DNA from: an uncultured Collinsella sp.
Lineage (GTDB): Bacteria; Actinomycetota; Coriobacteriia; Coriobacteriales; Coriobacteriaceae
Assembly (NCBI GenBank): GCA_900752345.1
Contig: CAADVA010000028.1
Location: 1 to 13,162, forward strand
Direction: 5' to 3'
DNA: 13,162 nucleotides
Below, piece by piece: positions 5,302 to 12,067 of this stretch. The notes below the pieces were generated by a model that was given only the letters and a program-made list of their open reading frames with translations, was not told where the DNA came from and did no database searches. Positions within the stretch are counted from its first letter, which is position 1. The number at the start of each line of letters is the position of its first letter. Both the position numbers and the translations under genes were made by a program.

Positions 5302-6303
5302 TTAGAGGACGCTGAGGCTGGGGGTCCAGGCGATGGTAGGGGTTGCACCGTCGAGAGTCTCGTTGATGGTGGCGGCCATACCGGCGAGTAGGCTATTCTC
5401 GCTTACGGTGAGCGTCTTGTAGCCGCCGGCACGCATGAGCTCGCAAATCACCACGGCGCCAGCCAAGATCACGCCCGCGCGTTTGGGCTGCACACCCGGT
5501 AGCGCGGCGATGCCGCCCGCGTCCAACACAGACATGTGCTCGATAGCAGCCGAAATCTGTTCCATCGAAAGCTCGCGCAGGTGCACAAAGCTCGAATCAT
5601 ACGGTTCCAGCTCGTGAACCAGCGCCACGAGAGTGGTGACGGTGCCACCCACCGCGACCAGGCGCTCTGCACGCTCAAAATTGCTCGGCAGGCCCTCAAA
5701 ATAGGCGGCGAACTGCTCGCCCGCCCAGTTGGCAGCGGCAGCAAGCTCGCCGTCCGCAGGCGGCAGGGCCGAGAAAAACCGCTCCGTCACGCGGCGACAA
5801 CCGATGTCCAGCGAACGCGTGCCCTCCAGCGCAAAGACCCCACGCTCCGGTGCGTACACACCCGTCGCGAGTTCCGTGGACCCGCCGCCCGAATCCGCGA
5901 CAATAATGCGCTCGCCGGCAAAGTCGTGCGCCACGCCAAAAAACGTCAGACGCGCCTCAACCTCGCCCGGAATCACCTGCGGTTCGAGCCCCAGCTCGCG
6001 CAGGCCGTCCAGCAGCAGGGCGGCATTGGACGCATCGCGCGCGGCGCTCGTGCACGTGGTGCAGATGCACACGGCCCCAAAGGCACGGACCTCGTCCACA
6101 AACATCCGGCACGCAGCGAGCACGCGCTCAACAGCCGCCTCGCAAAAGCGACCTGTCGCGTCAACGCCCTCGCCCAGGTCGGTAATCTCGGTGTGCTTGG
6201 ACGATTCCACGATCGCCCCGCCCTCGACCTGGGCCAACACCAGTCGCGACGACACCGTTCCCAGGTCGATCGCCGCCACCTTATAGCGTTTGCAATTTGT
6301 CAT
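5302..6303 (-). CDS. ppx: Ppx/GppA-family phosphatase (exopolyphosphatase or guanosine pentaphosphatase)
   Basis: A 333-residue member of the ASKHA-fold Ppx/GppA family, which removes terminal phosphate from polyphosphate and/or converts pppGpp to ppGpp. Visible motifs are AIDLGTVSSRL (phosphate loop 1, about 11-21), TSAARDASN (85-93), PGEVEARL (112-119; the glutamate-rich segment expected to hold the catalytic Glu), VADSGGGSTE (phosphate loop 2, about 135-144), VGGTVTTL (218-225) and the C-terminal SENSLLAG. It is the short form without the C-terminal HD-like domain of E. coli Ppx, as is usual in actinobacteria. The start at 6303 has GGAGGGGAG just upstream. It follows the septum initiator gene by 20 bp and is likely cotranscribed with it. 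Which substrate it prefers cannot be told. Confidence 0.93.
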   Translation of the reverse strand: MTNCKRYKVAAIDLGTVSSRLVLAQVEGGAIVESSKHTEITDLGEGVDATGRFCEAAVERVLAACRMFVDEVRAFGAVCICTTCTSAARDASNAALLLDGLRELGLEPQVIPGEVEARLTFFGVAHDFAGERIIVADSGGGSTELATGVYAPERGVFALEGTRSLDIGCRRVTERFFSALPPADGELAAAANWAGEQFAAYFEGLPSNFERAERLVAVGGTVTTLVALVHELEPYDSSFVHLRELSMEQISAAIEHMSVLDAGGIAALPGVQPKRAGVILAGAVVICELMRAGGYKTLTVSENSLLAGMAATINETLDGATPTIAWTPSLSVL

Positions 6304-6323
6304 TGCGGGCTCCCCTCCGGGCG

Positions 6324-7085
6324 CTATTTGCCGTTGGACACGACCGTCTGGCCCTCGACACCGTTAAACCCAAACAGCATGTCGAGCGCCTGGATGTACC
6401 ACGGCGCGTCCTTACCGACTTCTTCAATCTCTTTGGCCACTTCGCTGGCCTTCTTGGCGTTCGAGGACTTTTTGCTCGACGACGAGTCCGAATCGTCATC
6501 CAGACCCAGCACGTCAATCTTGGTCTCGCCGGGCATCACCAGGCCCAGGTCCTCGGACGCCGCGTCCTTAATGCCCTCCTCCGAGAGCAGTTTGTCGACG
6601 CTTTTTTGCAGCTCATCATTGTATTGCTGACGAATCTCGACCTGCTTGGCCAAGATATCGCTCGAACGCTTTGCCACATACAGATCGCGCACGGGGAAAT
6701 ACAGGCTCACGAGCACCAGGGCAACGACAATGCCGATGAATAGCCCTCGCTGAGGACCGTGGGTAAAGTCGTAAATTGCCTTGACCACTGCGTTGTCGTT
6801 GGCGTAGTGCATGAAGTCCGAGCCCGAAAGACGGTTCGAGGGCCTGGTCGACTTTTCGTGCGTTTGAGCCGAGGGGCGCTGAGCATGCGTCGGGCGCGCC
6901 GAACGTGGCGGGCGGTCCGTCGACGTATTCATTTGCGCATGGGAGCGTGAGGCACTCGGCGGACGCTGTGCGCGGTGATCGACGCCGCCGTAGTCGGACC
7001 CGCCGAGCTGCGCGGTACGCGCACGACGAGACGACGGCTCACGCGAACCGGCGGAATAGTACCTGTTGTCGTAAATCTGATCCAT
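6324..7085 (-). CDS. Septum formation initiator (FtsB/DivIC family) protein
   Basis: A 253-residue cell division protein. Residues 1-110 are a long, polar, Arg/Ser/Pro-rich cytoplasmic tail of low complexity. A single transmembrane helix follows at about 114-132 (GLFIGIVVALVLVSLYF), then a coiled coil (about 135-170). The segment SEEGIKDAASEDLGLVMPGE (169-188) is the FtsB/DivIC signature. A Ser/Lys-rich linker and a C-terminal helix follow. These proteins join FtsL and FtsQ/DivIB in the divisome. The start at 7085 is chosen for the AAGG site upstream and the promoter at 7129-7137; an upstream in-frame ATG at 7211 would run through promoter and terminator. It sits between eno and ppx, the usual actinobacterial position of this gene. 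Confidence 0.9.
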   Translation of the reverse strand: MDQIYDNRYYSAGSREPSSRRARTAQLGGSDYGGVDHRAQRPPSASRSHAQMNTSTDRPPRSARPTHAQRPSAQTHEKSTRPSNRLSGSDFMHYANDNAVVKAIYDFTHGPQRGLFIGIVVALVLVSLYFPVRDLYVAKRSSDILAKQVEIRQQYNDELQKSVDKLLSEEGIKDAASEDLGLVMPGETKIDVLGLDDDSDSSSSKKSSNAKKASEVAKEIEEVGKDAPWYIQALDMLFGFNGVEGQTVVSNGK

Positions 7086-7128
7086 GTGCGCCTTGTGCGG
7101 TTGAGGTTTGTTTGCGCTAAGTCCTTTA

Positions 7129-7137
7129 GTTATAGCA
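7129..7137 (-). promoter_or_regulatory. Extended -10 promoter of the septum initiator-ppx unit
   Basis: On the minus strand TGCTATAAC (hexamer TATAAC at 7129-7134 with TGn ahead of it) lies about 44 bp before the ATG at 7085. The -35 is weak, as is acceptable for an extended -10. It lies just downstream of the eno terminator. Confidence 0.6.
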
Positions 7138-7176
7138 CGAGCGCCCGCACCGCCTTCGCCAGCCTTTGCTCGACAT

Positions 7177-7208
7177 AAAAAAGGCGCTGAGCCATATGGC
7201 CCAGCGCC
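7177..7208 (-). terminator. Intrinsic terminator of eno
   Basis: On the minus strand an 11-bp stem (arms 7198-7208 and 7183-7193, one G-T pair) with loop ATAT is followed by six T residues (7177-7182). It lies 72 bp past the eno stop. Confidence 0.9.
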
Positions 7209-7280
7209 CAATGGTGCTCAACAGTGCCCGGCGGAAGCGAGGCGAATCCGAGTCAGCCCCGCCGCCGCACACGCCGCTGC

Positions 7281-8570
7281 CTAGCGAATGTTGTAGAACG
7301 CAGACTTGCCGGCGTAGCACGCGCTGCCCTCGAGCTCGTCCTCGATGCGGATGAGCTGGTTGTACTTGACAATACGGTCGCTACGGCACGGGGCGCCCGA
7401 CTTAATCTGGCCGGCGTTAACACCCACGACCAGGTCGGCGATCGTGGAATCCTCGGTCTCGCCGGAACGGTGGCTCACGATGCAAGCGTAGCCGGCCTCC
7501 TTGGCGGTTTCGATGGCCTCGAGCGACTCGGTGAGCGTGCCGATCTGGTTGACCTTGACCAGAATCGCGTTGGCGGCGCCCAGCTCGATGCCCTTCTTAA
7601 GGCGCTCGGTGTTGGTGACGAACAGGTCGTCGCCTACGAGCTGCACCTTGTTGCCAATGCGGCGGGTGAGCTCGACCCAGCCGTCCCAGTCCTCCTCTGC
7701 CATACCATCTTCGATGGAGATGATGGGATAGGTGTCGACAAGCTTCTCCCAGTAATCGACCATCTGAGCGCTCGTGTACTCAACGCCCTCGCCCTTGAGC
7801 TCGTACATGCCGGTCTCGGTGTTGTAGAACTCGGTGGACGCCGGGTCCATGGCGTACATGAAGTCGACGCCGGGCTTAAAGCCGGCCTTCTCGACGGCCT
7901 TGGTAATGTACTCGAACGGCTCGGCGTTGGTCTTGAGGTTGGGTGCGAAGCCGCCCTCGTCACCCACGCCGCCGCCCAGGCCGGCCTCGTGCAGCACGCC
8001 CTTGAGGGTGTGGTAGACCTCGGCGCACCAGCGCAGACCCTCGGCAAAGCTCGGGGCGCCCACCGGCATGATCATGAACTCCTGGAAGTCGACGTTGTTG
8101 TCGGCATGCACGCCGCCGTTGAGGATGTTCATCATGGGCGTGGGCAGCAGATGAGCGTTGACGCCGCCCAGGTACTGGTACAGCGACAGGCCCGCCGACT
8201 CTGCCGCGGCGCGGGCGACGGCCAGCGACACGCCCAGGATGGCGTTGGCACCGAGCTTGGTCTTGTTGGGGGTACCGTCCGCGGCAATCAGCGCGGCATC
8301 GACAGCGCGCTGGTCGAAGGCATCGAGGCCCACGACGGCATCGGCGCACTCGTTGTTGACGTGCTCGACGGCCTGCGAGACGCCCTTGCCCAGGTAGCGA
8401 CCCTTGTCGCCGTCGCGCAGCTCGCAGGCCTCAAAGGCGCCGGTCGAAGCGCCCGAAGGCACCATTGCGCGGCCGAAGCTGCCATCCTCGAGCACGACCT
8501 CGACCTCGACAGTGGGATTGCCGCGGCTGTCGAGCACTTCGCGACCGTAGACGTCCAAAATATCGCTCAT
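7281..8570 (-). CDS. eno: Enolase (phosphopyruvate hydratase)
   Basis: A 429-residue full-length enolase that converts 2-phosphoglycerate to phosphoenolpyruvate in glycolysis. The N-terminus REVLDSRGNPTVEVEV and the loop PSGASTGAFEA are typical. Expected catalytic and metal residues are present: Glu205 in VGDEGG, Asp242, Glu287 in SIEDGM, Asp314 in GDDLFVTN, Lys339 in ILVKVNQIGT, and the SHRSGETED loop (366-374). The start at 8570 has AGGGAGA 6 bp upstream. It is a single-gene unit with its own promoter (8670-8699) and terminator (7177-7208). Its neighbours match the conserved actinobacterial order mazG, eno, septum initiator, ppx. Confidence 0.99.
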   Translation of the reverse strand: MSDILDVYGREVLDSRGNPTVEVEVVLEDGSFGRAMVPSGASTGAFEACELRDGDKGRYLGKGVSQAVEHVNNECADAVVGLDAFDQRAVDAALIAADGTPNKTKLGANAILGVSLAVARAAAESAGLSLYQYLGGVNAHLLPTPMMNILNGGVHADNNVDFQEFMIMPVGAPSFAEGLRWCAEVYHTLKGVLHEAGLGGGVGDEGGFAPNLKTNAEPFEYITKAVEKAGFKPGVDFMYAMDPASTEFYNTETGMYELKGEGVEYTSAQMVDYWEKLVDTYPIISIEDGMAEEDWDGWVELTRRIGNKVQLVGDDLFVTNTERLKKGIELGAANAILVKVNQIGTLTESLEAIETAKEAGYACIVSHRSGETEDSTIADLVVGVNAGQIKSGAPCRSDRIVKYNQLIRIEDELEGSACYAGKSAFYNIR

Positions 8571-8643
8571 GTTGTCTCCCTCTCACTTGGAAACGTAGTT
8601 AATGCAAGCGACTGGCCGACCGTGCACCATCGGTGCGCCTCCG

Positions 8644-8688
8644 TAAGTTAGCCATGTCGCACTTTTTGCATTATGCCCTAAGTTAGCC
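8644..8688. repeat. Pair of 10-bp direct repeats around the eno promoter
   Basis: TAAGTTAGCC occurs at 8644-8653 and 8679-8688, 35 bp apart. One copy lies between the putative -35 and -10 and the other just downstream of the -10. Possible operator sites; the protein that would bind is unknown. Confidence 0.55.
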
Positions 8689-8699
8689 GAGGGATACAA
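8670..8699 (-). promoter_or_regulatory. Candidate eno promoter
   Basis: On the minus strand the -10 CATAAT (8670-8675) is preceded by an 18-bp spacer and a weak -35 TTGTAT (8694-8699), about 100 bp before the eno ATG. The spacer contains one copy of the GGCTAACTTA repeat described separately. Confidence 0.5.
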
Positions 8700-8710
8700 T
8701 TGTTTTTCGA

Positions 8711-8755
8711 AAAATTTAGCGGGAACGATGAGGCGTGTCAGCCCGTCGTTCCCGC
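8711..8755 (-). terminator. Intrinsic terminator of the larC2-yfcE-mazG unit
   Basis: A perfect 10-bp stem, GCGGGAACGA (8719-8728) with TCGTTCCCGC (8746-8755), and a 17-nt loop. On the minus strand it is followed by TAAATTTTT. It lies just past the mazG stop. Confidence 0.88.
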
Positions 8756-8759
8756 AGTC

Positions 8760-9620
8760 TTACTCCTCTGCCTTTGCGGCATCCCAGAGGTCGTTGAGGC
8801 CGTGGGTCGAAAGCTCAGCCAGATCCACGTGGGCGTCGGCCGCCATCTGCTCCATCGCGGCCCAGCGGCGGCGAAACTTTGCCGTGCTCGCGCGCAGAGC
8901 GCTCTCGGCGTCGATTCCCTCCTTGCGCGCAACGTTGACCAGAGCAAAGAGCAGGTCGCCAAACTCCATCTCGCGCTCGGGCGAGCCGGGAGCCTCGGCC
9001 TCAAACTCGGCACGCTCCTCGGCAACCTCGTCCCACACGTCCTGGACCGTCTCCCACTCAAAGCCCACGGCAGCTGCCTTGCGCGACACCTTCTGAGCCT
9101 GCATCAGCGCCGGCAGGCGCGTGGCCACGCCGTCGAGCAGGCCCTCGGGCGCAGCCTCGCCTGCTGCCACGGCCTTGTCCTTGGCGGCCTTCTCGGCAAG
9201 CTTGACCTCGTCCCAAATCTTGAGCACCTCGTCAGAGTTATCGGCATCCGCATCGCCAAACACATGCGGGTGGCGGCGGATGAGCTTGGCGTCGATATCG
9301 CGTGCCACATCGGCCAGCGTAAACTCACCGGCATCCGCCGCAATCTGCGCATGCAGTACGACCTGCATGAGCACGTCGCCGAGCTCCTCGCGCAGATGCG
9401 CCGCGTCGTCCGCCTCGATGCAATCGAGTGCCTCGTAGGCTTCCTCGATCATGTTCTTGCCGATGCTCTGATGCGTCTGCTCGCGATCCCACGGGCAGCC
9501 ATCGGGCTGACGCAGACGCCAGATGGTCTGCACCAGATGCTGCAGCTCGGCCGACGCGTCGACCAGCGTGGACAGGTCGCGCGAACCCTCGGCATTTTGC
9601 TGAGCCATGTGCTCGGGCAT
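8760..9620 (-). CDS. mazG: Nucleoside triphosphate pyrophosphohydrolase MazG
   Basis: A 286-residue two-domain MazG, which hydrolyses (d)NTPs to monophosphates and pyrophosphate as a house-cleaning enzyme. Domain 1 shows RLRQPDGCPWDREQTHQS (36-53), then EEAYE (59-63), then EELGDVLMQVVLHA (78-91), the metal-binding ExxE12-28ExxD pattern. RHPHVFGD (116-123) follows. Domain 2 repeats the pattern with WDEVAEERAEFE (196-207) and EFGDLLFALVN (219-229). The start at 9620 is preceded by GGAGGAGG, which lies in the last codons of the upstream gene; only 2 bp separate the two genes, indicating coupling. An in-frame ATG at 9728 falls inside the neighbour and is rejected. Terminator at 8711-8755. Confidence 0.96.
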   Translation of the reverse strand: MPEHMAQQNAEGSRDLSTLVDASAELQHLVQTIWRLRQPDGCPWDREQTHQSIGKNMIEEAYEALDCIEADDAAHLREELGDVLMQVVLHAQIAADAGEFTLADVARDIDAKLIRRHPHVFGDADADNSDEVLKIWDEVKLAEKAAKDKAVAAGEAAPEGLLDGVATRLPALMQAQKVSRKAAAVGFEWETVQDVWDEVAEERAEFEAEAPGSPEREMEFGDLLFALVNVARKEGIDAESALRASTAKFRRRWAAMEQMAADAHVDLAELSTHGLNDLWDAAKAEE

Positions 9621-9622
9621 GG

Positions 9623-10171
9623 TTAGTCCTCCTCCATGATCACGTGGCGGAACGCGCCGCCCTCGTAGATGCCGTAGCTGTGCGAGCCGTCCTTGGGGAT
9701 GCTCACGCTGCCGGGGTTGAAGAGCCACAGGCCCGGGCGCGCGGTGCTTTCCTCGTTAACCTTGATATGCGTGTGGCCGTAGACGAGCGCGGAGCCCTCG
9801 GGCAGCGCGGGCGCGTGGTCGACGCTGTTGTGCATGCCGGCGCCAAAGACGTGGCCATGCGTCAGGAACAGCTCGCGGCCGGTCTCGTCGAACAGCGTGG
9901 CGTAGTCGGCCATGACGGGAAAGTCGAGCACCATCTGGTCGACCTCGGCGTCACAGTTGCCGCGCACCGCGATGATGCGGTCGGCCAGGGCGTTGAGCAG
10001 CGGAATCACACGCTTGGGGGCGTAGTCGCGCGGCAGGTCGTTGCGTGGGCCGTGGTAGAGCAGGTCGCCCAGCAGCACGATGCGGTCGGGCTGCTCGGAC
10101 TCGATGGCGGCGGCCAGGCGGTCGGTCCCATATGCCGAGCCGTGAATGTCGGAGGCAATGAGGTATTTCAT
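9623..10171 (-). CDS. yfcE: YfcE/MJ0936-type metallophosphoesterase
   Basis: A 182-residue calcineurin-like phosphodiesterase of the YfcE family. All metal-binding motifs are visible: SDIHGS (Asp8, His10), LGDLLYHGPRND (Asp36), RGNCD (Asn72), LTHGH (His105, His107) and YGHTH (His133, His135), then FNPGSVSIPKDG. E. coli YfcE hydrolyses model phosphodiesters; the natural substrate is unknown. The start at 10171 has AAAGGA 7 bp upstream; the extra N-terminal residues of the longer reading from 10219 are not supported. It is 56 bp after the LarC2-like gene and 2 bp before mazG, so the three form a likely operon. Confidence 0.92.
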   Translation of the reverse strand: MKYLIASDIHGSAYGTDRLAAAIESEQPDRIVLLGDLLYHGPRNDLPRDYAPKRVIPLLNALADRIIAVRGNCDAEVDQMVLDFPVMADYATLFDETGRELFLTHGHVFGAGMHNSVDHAPALPEGSALVYGHTHIKVNEESTARPGLWLFNPGSVSIPKDGSHSYGIYEGGAFRHVIMEED

Positions 10172-10227
10172 GGGTGGTCCTTTCGGGTGGGGTTGATGGG
10201 GCTGGGCGTGGCGTGCCACCGGCCGCG

Positions 10228-10713
10228 TTACTCAAATCGCAGTGCCGCGGCTTGTGCCGCTTGCATCACGCGCTGGAGCGGCACGTTATGCTCGCGAGCG
10301 AGGCGGGAGCAGTCCTCGTACTCGGGCGCCGCACGCTCACTGCCGTCGGGCAGGGTGGCTACTTTGACGGTCACCTCGCCCCACGTCGTCGTCACTTGCT
10401 CAAAGCGGCGTGGTAGGCAAACGCGCTCCATAACCTGGCGGCGGATGCCGTTGGTCGTGGTCTCCAAAAAGATGATCGTCTGTAGGCGCTCGATATCCTC
10501 GTGGGTGCAGATTACCTGCAGCTGCCAGCCGGTTCGACCTTTCTTGCAATAGAGGGGCAGCCAATGCACCTCGCGCGCACCGGCCTCGCGCAGGCGGTCG
10601 GCGGCATAGGCGAGTACCTCGGGCGACGCATCGTCGATATCGCACTCCAGCTTGACGATGGTCTCGGGCGCATCGGTCTCGCGGGACAGCGGAGATGTAC
10701 TTCCACGTTGCAT
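10228..10713 (-). CDS. larC: LarC C-terminal-domain (LarC2-like, DUF111) protein
   Basis: A 161-residue protein matching the C-terminal half of LarC, the nickel-insertion enzyme that completes the pincer nucleotide cofactor of lactate racemase. Recognisable features are LECDIDD followed by PEVLAYAADRLREAGAREV (21-49; LarC has NIDD then EQLGYAxxxLxxAGALDV), CKKGRTGWQLQVIC (56-69), IIFLETTTNGIRR (80-92) and the C-terminal PEYEDC segment (130-135) before a predicted helix. The N-terminal LarC1 half is not present next to it, and no larB, larE or larA is in the window. The start at 10713 has AAAGGA 10 bp upstream, a long spacing. It may act with a LarC1 encoded elsewhere or have a different job. 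It heads the unit with yfcE and mazG. Confidence 0.8.
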   Translation of the reverse strand: MQRGSTSPLSRETDAPETIVKLECDIDDASPEVLAYAADRLREAGAREVHWLPLYCKKGRTGWQLQVICTHEDIERLQTIIFLETTTNGIRRQVMERVCLPRRFEQVTTTWGEVTVKVATLPDGSERAAPEYEDCSRLAREHNVPLQRVMQAAQAAALRFE

Positions 10714-10819
10714 ACGGTCCGGATCCTTTCCGCACGGGCTCGTTTTGTTCACCCAAACGCTAGCACATCGGACGTGGCACAGGCGTGACTTTCGTCCGTC
10801 GCCGCCCTCGCCCCTATCC

Positions 10820-10884
10820 AAACGTGTACGTCAGCCTCCAAACATGTCATTTTCTGTCGGTTTTGGAGGCTGACGTACACGTTT
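10820..10884. repeat. Palindromic repeat family B (perfect 23-bp arms)
   Basis: Left arm 10820-10842 and right arm 10862-10884 are exact reverse complements, beginning AAACGTGTACGTCAGCC, with a 19-nt loop. It lies between divergent genes, where a terminator would not be expected, and is unrelated in sequence to family A. The rest of the 290-bp gap (10714-11003) holds no gene. Confidence 0.92.
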
Positions 10885-10965
10885 TGAGAGCAAGCGAGGC
10901 TGCACCGCGCAGCTTTCCGATCGATTTCGGCACCCCGCGCGCACGACGCGCCGAGGCTGCGCCAT

Positions 10966-10971
10966 TACAAT
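10966..10971 (+). promoter_or_regulatory. Candidate -10 for the PHP phosphatase gene
   Basis: TACAAT at 10966-10971 (5 of 6) lies 33 bp before the ATG at 11004. No clear -35 is visible. Confidence 0.45.
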
Positions 10972-11003
10972 GGAGCAGATTCGCCGAATGCAAAGGAGCC
11001 GCC

Positions 11004-11915
11004 ATGCCTGCTTGCCCGTTGGTCGATTGCCACACCCACACCTCGTTTTCGGACGGCCATGCCTCATTTGAGGACAACGTTCGCGCCGCTGCTGCGGCCG
11101 GCTGCCGCGTCATGGTCTCGACCGATCACCTCACCCTGCCCGCCAGCATGGACGCCAGCTGCGAAGTACAGGTTGTCGAGGGCGACCTGCCGGCACATCG
11201 TCTGGCTTTTGAGGATGCCCGCAAGCTTCCCGCGCAGATCGCGTCGGAGCTCGAGCTTATCTATGGCTTTGAATGCGATTGGTACGAGGGCTGCGAGCCT
11301 TTGGTTGAGCGCTGGTCCCAGGGCGCCGTCGTACGCCTGGGCAGTGTGCATTGGATTGGCAGCCCAGGCGATATCATGGCCGGTGCCGCGGGTGCGGCGG
11401 GAACGGAAAACGTCGCTCGCCCCGATACACCCGATTCCCTTTGCGGTTGGATCGACGACGACACCAACCTGCACGTTTGGGAAAACCTGGGGGTACGCGG
11501 CGTGTGGGAGCGCTACGTCGACGACTGGTGCCGCGCTTGCGAAAGCCCGCTTAACTTTGATGTGATGGCTCATCCCGACCTGGTCATGCGCTTTTCGAAG
11601 GAGAGCTTTGCGCCCGATTTTGATCCGGCACCGTTTTGGGAGCAGATGGCAGAGTGCGCACACGATACAGGCCGCCGCGTTGAGGTTTCGACCGCCGCGC
11701 CGCGCAAGGGCCTCGACGACTATTACCCCTCGACGGGGCTGTTGCGTTGCTTCGCCCACGCCGAGGTACCCATCACCTTTGGCTCGGACGCACACCGCGC
11801 CTGCGACATCTGCTGGAATATCCGCGAGGCTCAGGCCCACGCCTACGGCTGCGGTTATCGAACCTTCGACATCCCCCACCTCACCGGAGAATGGGAATCC
11901 ACACCCCTCGACTAG
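11004..11915 (+). CDS. PHP-domain phosphatase, probable histidinol-phosphatase
   Basis: A 303-residue polymerase-and-histidinol-phosphatase (PHP) domain protein. The metal-binding motifs appear in order: DCHTHTSFSDGH (His10, His12, His19), STDHL (Asp41, His42), GFECD (Glu90), GSVHWIG (His116), MAHPDL (His190) and FGSDAHR (Asp262, His264). This pattern and length fit HisK/HisJ histidinol-phosphate phosphatases, the penultimate dephosphorylation in histidine synthesis. The convergent hisE-hisI-hisF genes support that role by context. Other PHP phosphoesterases cannot be excluded. The start at 11004 has AAAGGAG 5 bp upstream; the longer reading from 10785 runs through the 10820-10884 palindrome and is rejected. 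Confidence 0.88.
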   Translation: MPACPLVDCHTHTSFSDGHASFEDNVRAAAAAGCRVMVSTDHLTLPASMDASCEVQVVEGDLPAHRLAFEDARKLPAQIASELELIYGFECDWYEGCEPLVERWSQGAVVRLGSVHWIGSPGDIMAGAAGAAGTENVARPDTPDSLCGWIDDDTNLHVWENLGVRGVWERYVDDWCRACESPLNFDVMAHPDLVMRFSKESFAPDFDPAPFWEQMAECAHDTGRRVEVSTAAPRKGLDDYYPSTGLLRCFAHAEVPITFGSDAHRACDICWNIREAQAHAYGCGYRTFDIPHLTGEWESTPLD

Positions 11916-11927
11916 CCATCCCTTCAT

Positions 11928-11996
11928 AAGTTGCGGTGGAATAGGGATTGTTTTGCCTGATGAAGCGCTTAAACAGTCCCTATTTCACCGCAACTT
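11928..11996. repeat. Palindromic repeat family A, copy 3
   Basis: A 26-bp inverted repeat (11928-11953 and 11971-11996) in which both differences are G-T pairs. The outer arm AAGTTGCGGTGGAATAGGG is shared with the other copies; the loop is 17 nt. It starts 12 bp after the PHP gene stop, in the convergent gap before hisE, where it could terminate both transcripts. Confidence 0.92.
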
Positions 11997-12021
11997 CCAT
12001 GACCCCGTTACACCAACAAAG

Positions 12022-12067
12022 ACTGTCCCAAACGACTAGTCGTTTAAGAACGTCCCCAATGACTAGT
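12022..12067 (+). repeat. Paired 19-bp repeat, locus 2 (27-bp period)
   Basis: ACTGTCCCAAACGACTAGT (12022-12040), an 8-nt spacer, then AACGTCCCCAATGACTAGT (12049-12067). It has the same layout as 5181-5226 but a different terminal 9-mer. The first unit with its spacer contains the 14-bp palindrome AACGACTAGTCGTT (12031-12044). The second unit overlaps the hisE stop codon. Confidence 0.85.

Noticed and set aside
5536..6630. 364-codon open frame on the plus strand opposite ppx and the septum initiator
   Set aside because: It spans two clearly recognised minus-strand genes and has no domain of its own; it is a GC-driven artefact.
7224..8651. 475-codon open frame on the plus strand opposite eno
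   Set aside because: It is an antisense shadow of a well-conserved enolase gene in high-GC DNA, with a biased repetitive composition, no ribosome binding site and no recognisable domain.
9428..10552. 374-codon open frame on the plus strand across mazG, yfcE and the LarC2-like gene
   Set aside because: It is antisense to three coupled genes with recognisable motifs, and its own translation shows no family features.
11996..12021. Dedicated T-tract terminator for the PHP gene or hisE
   Set aside because: No stem followed by a T run is visible besides palindrome copy 3, whose T residues lie in the loop and arms, so termination by it stays a hypothesis.
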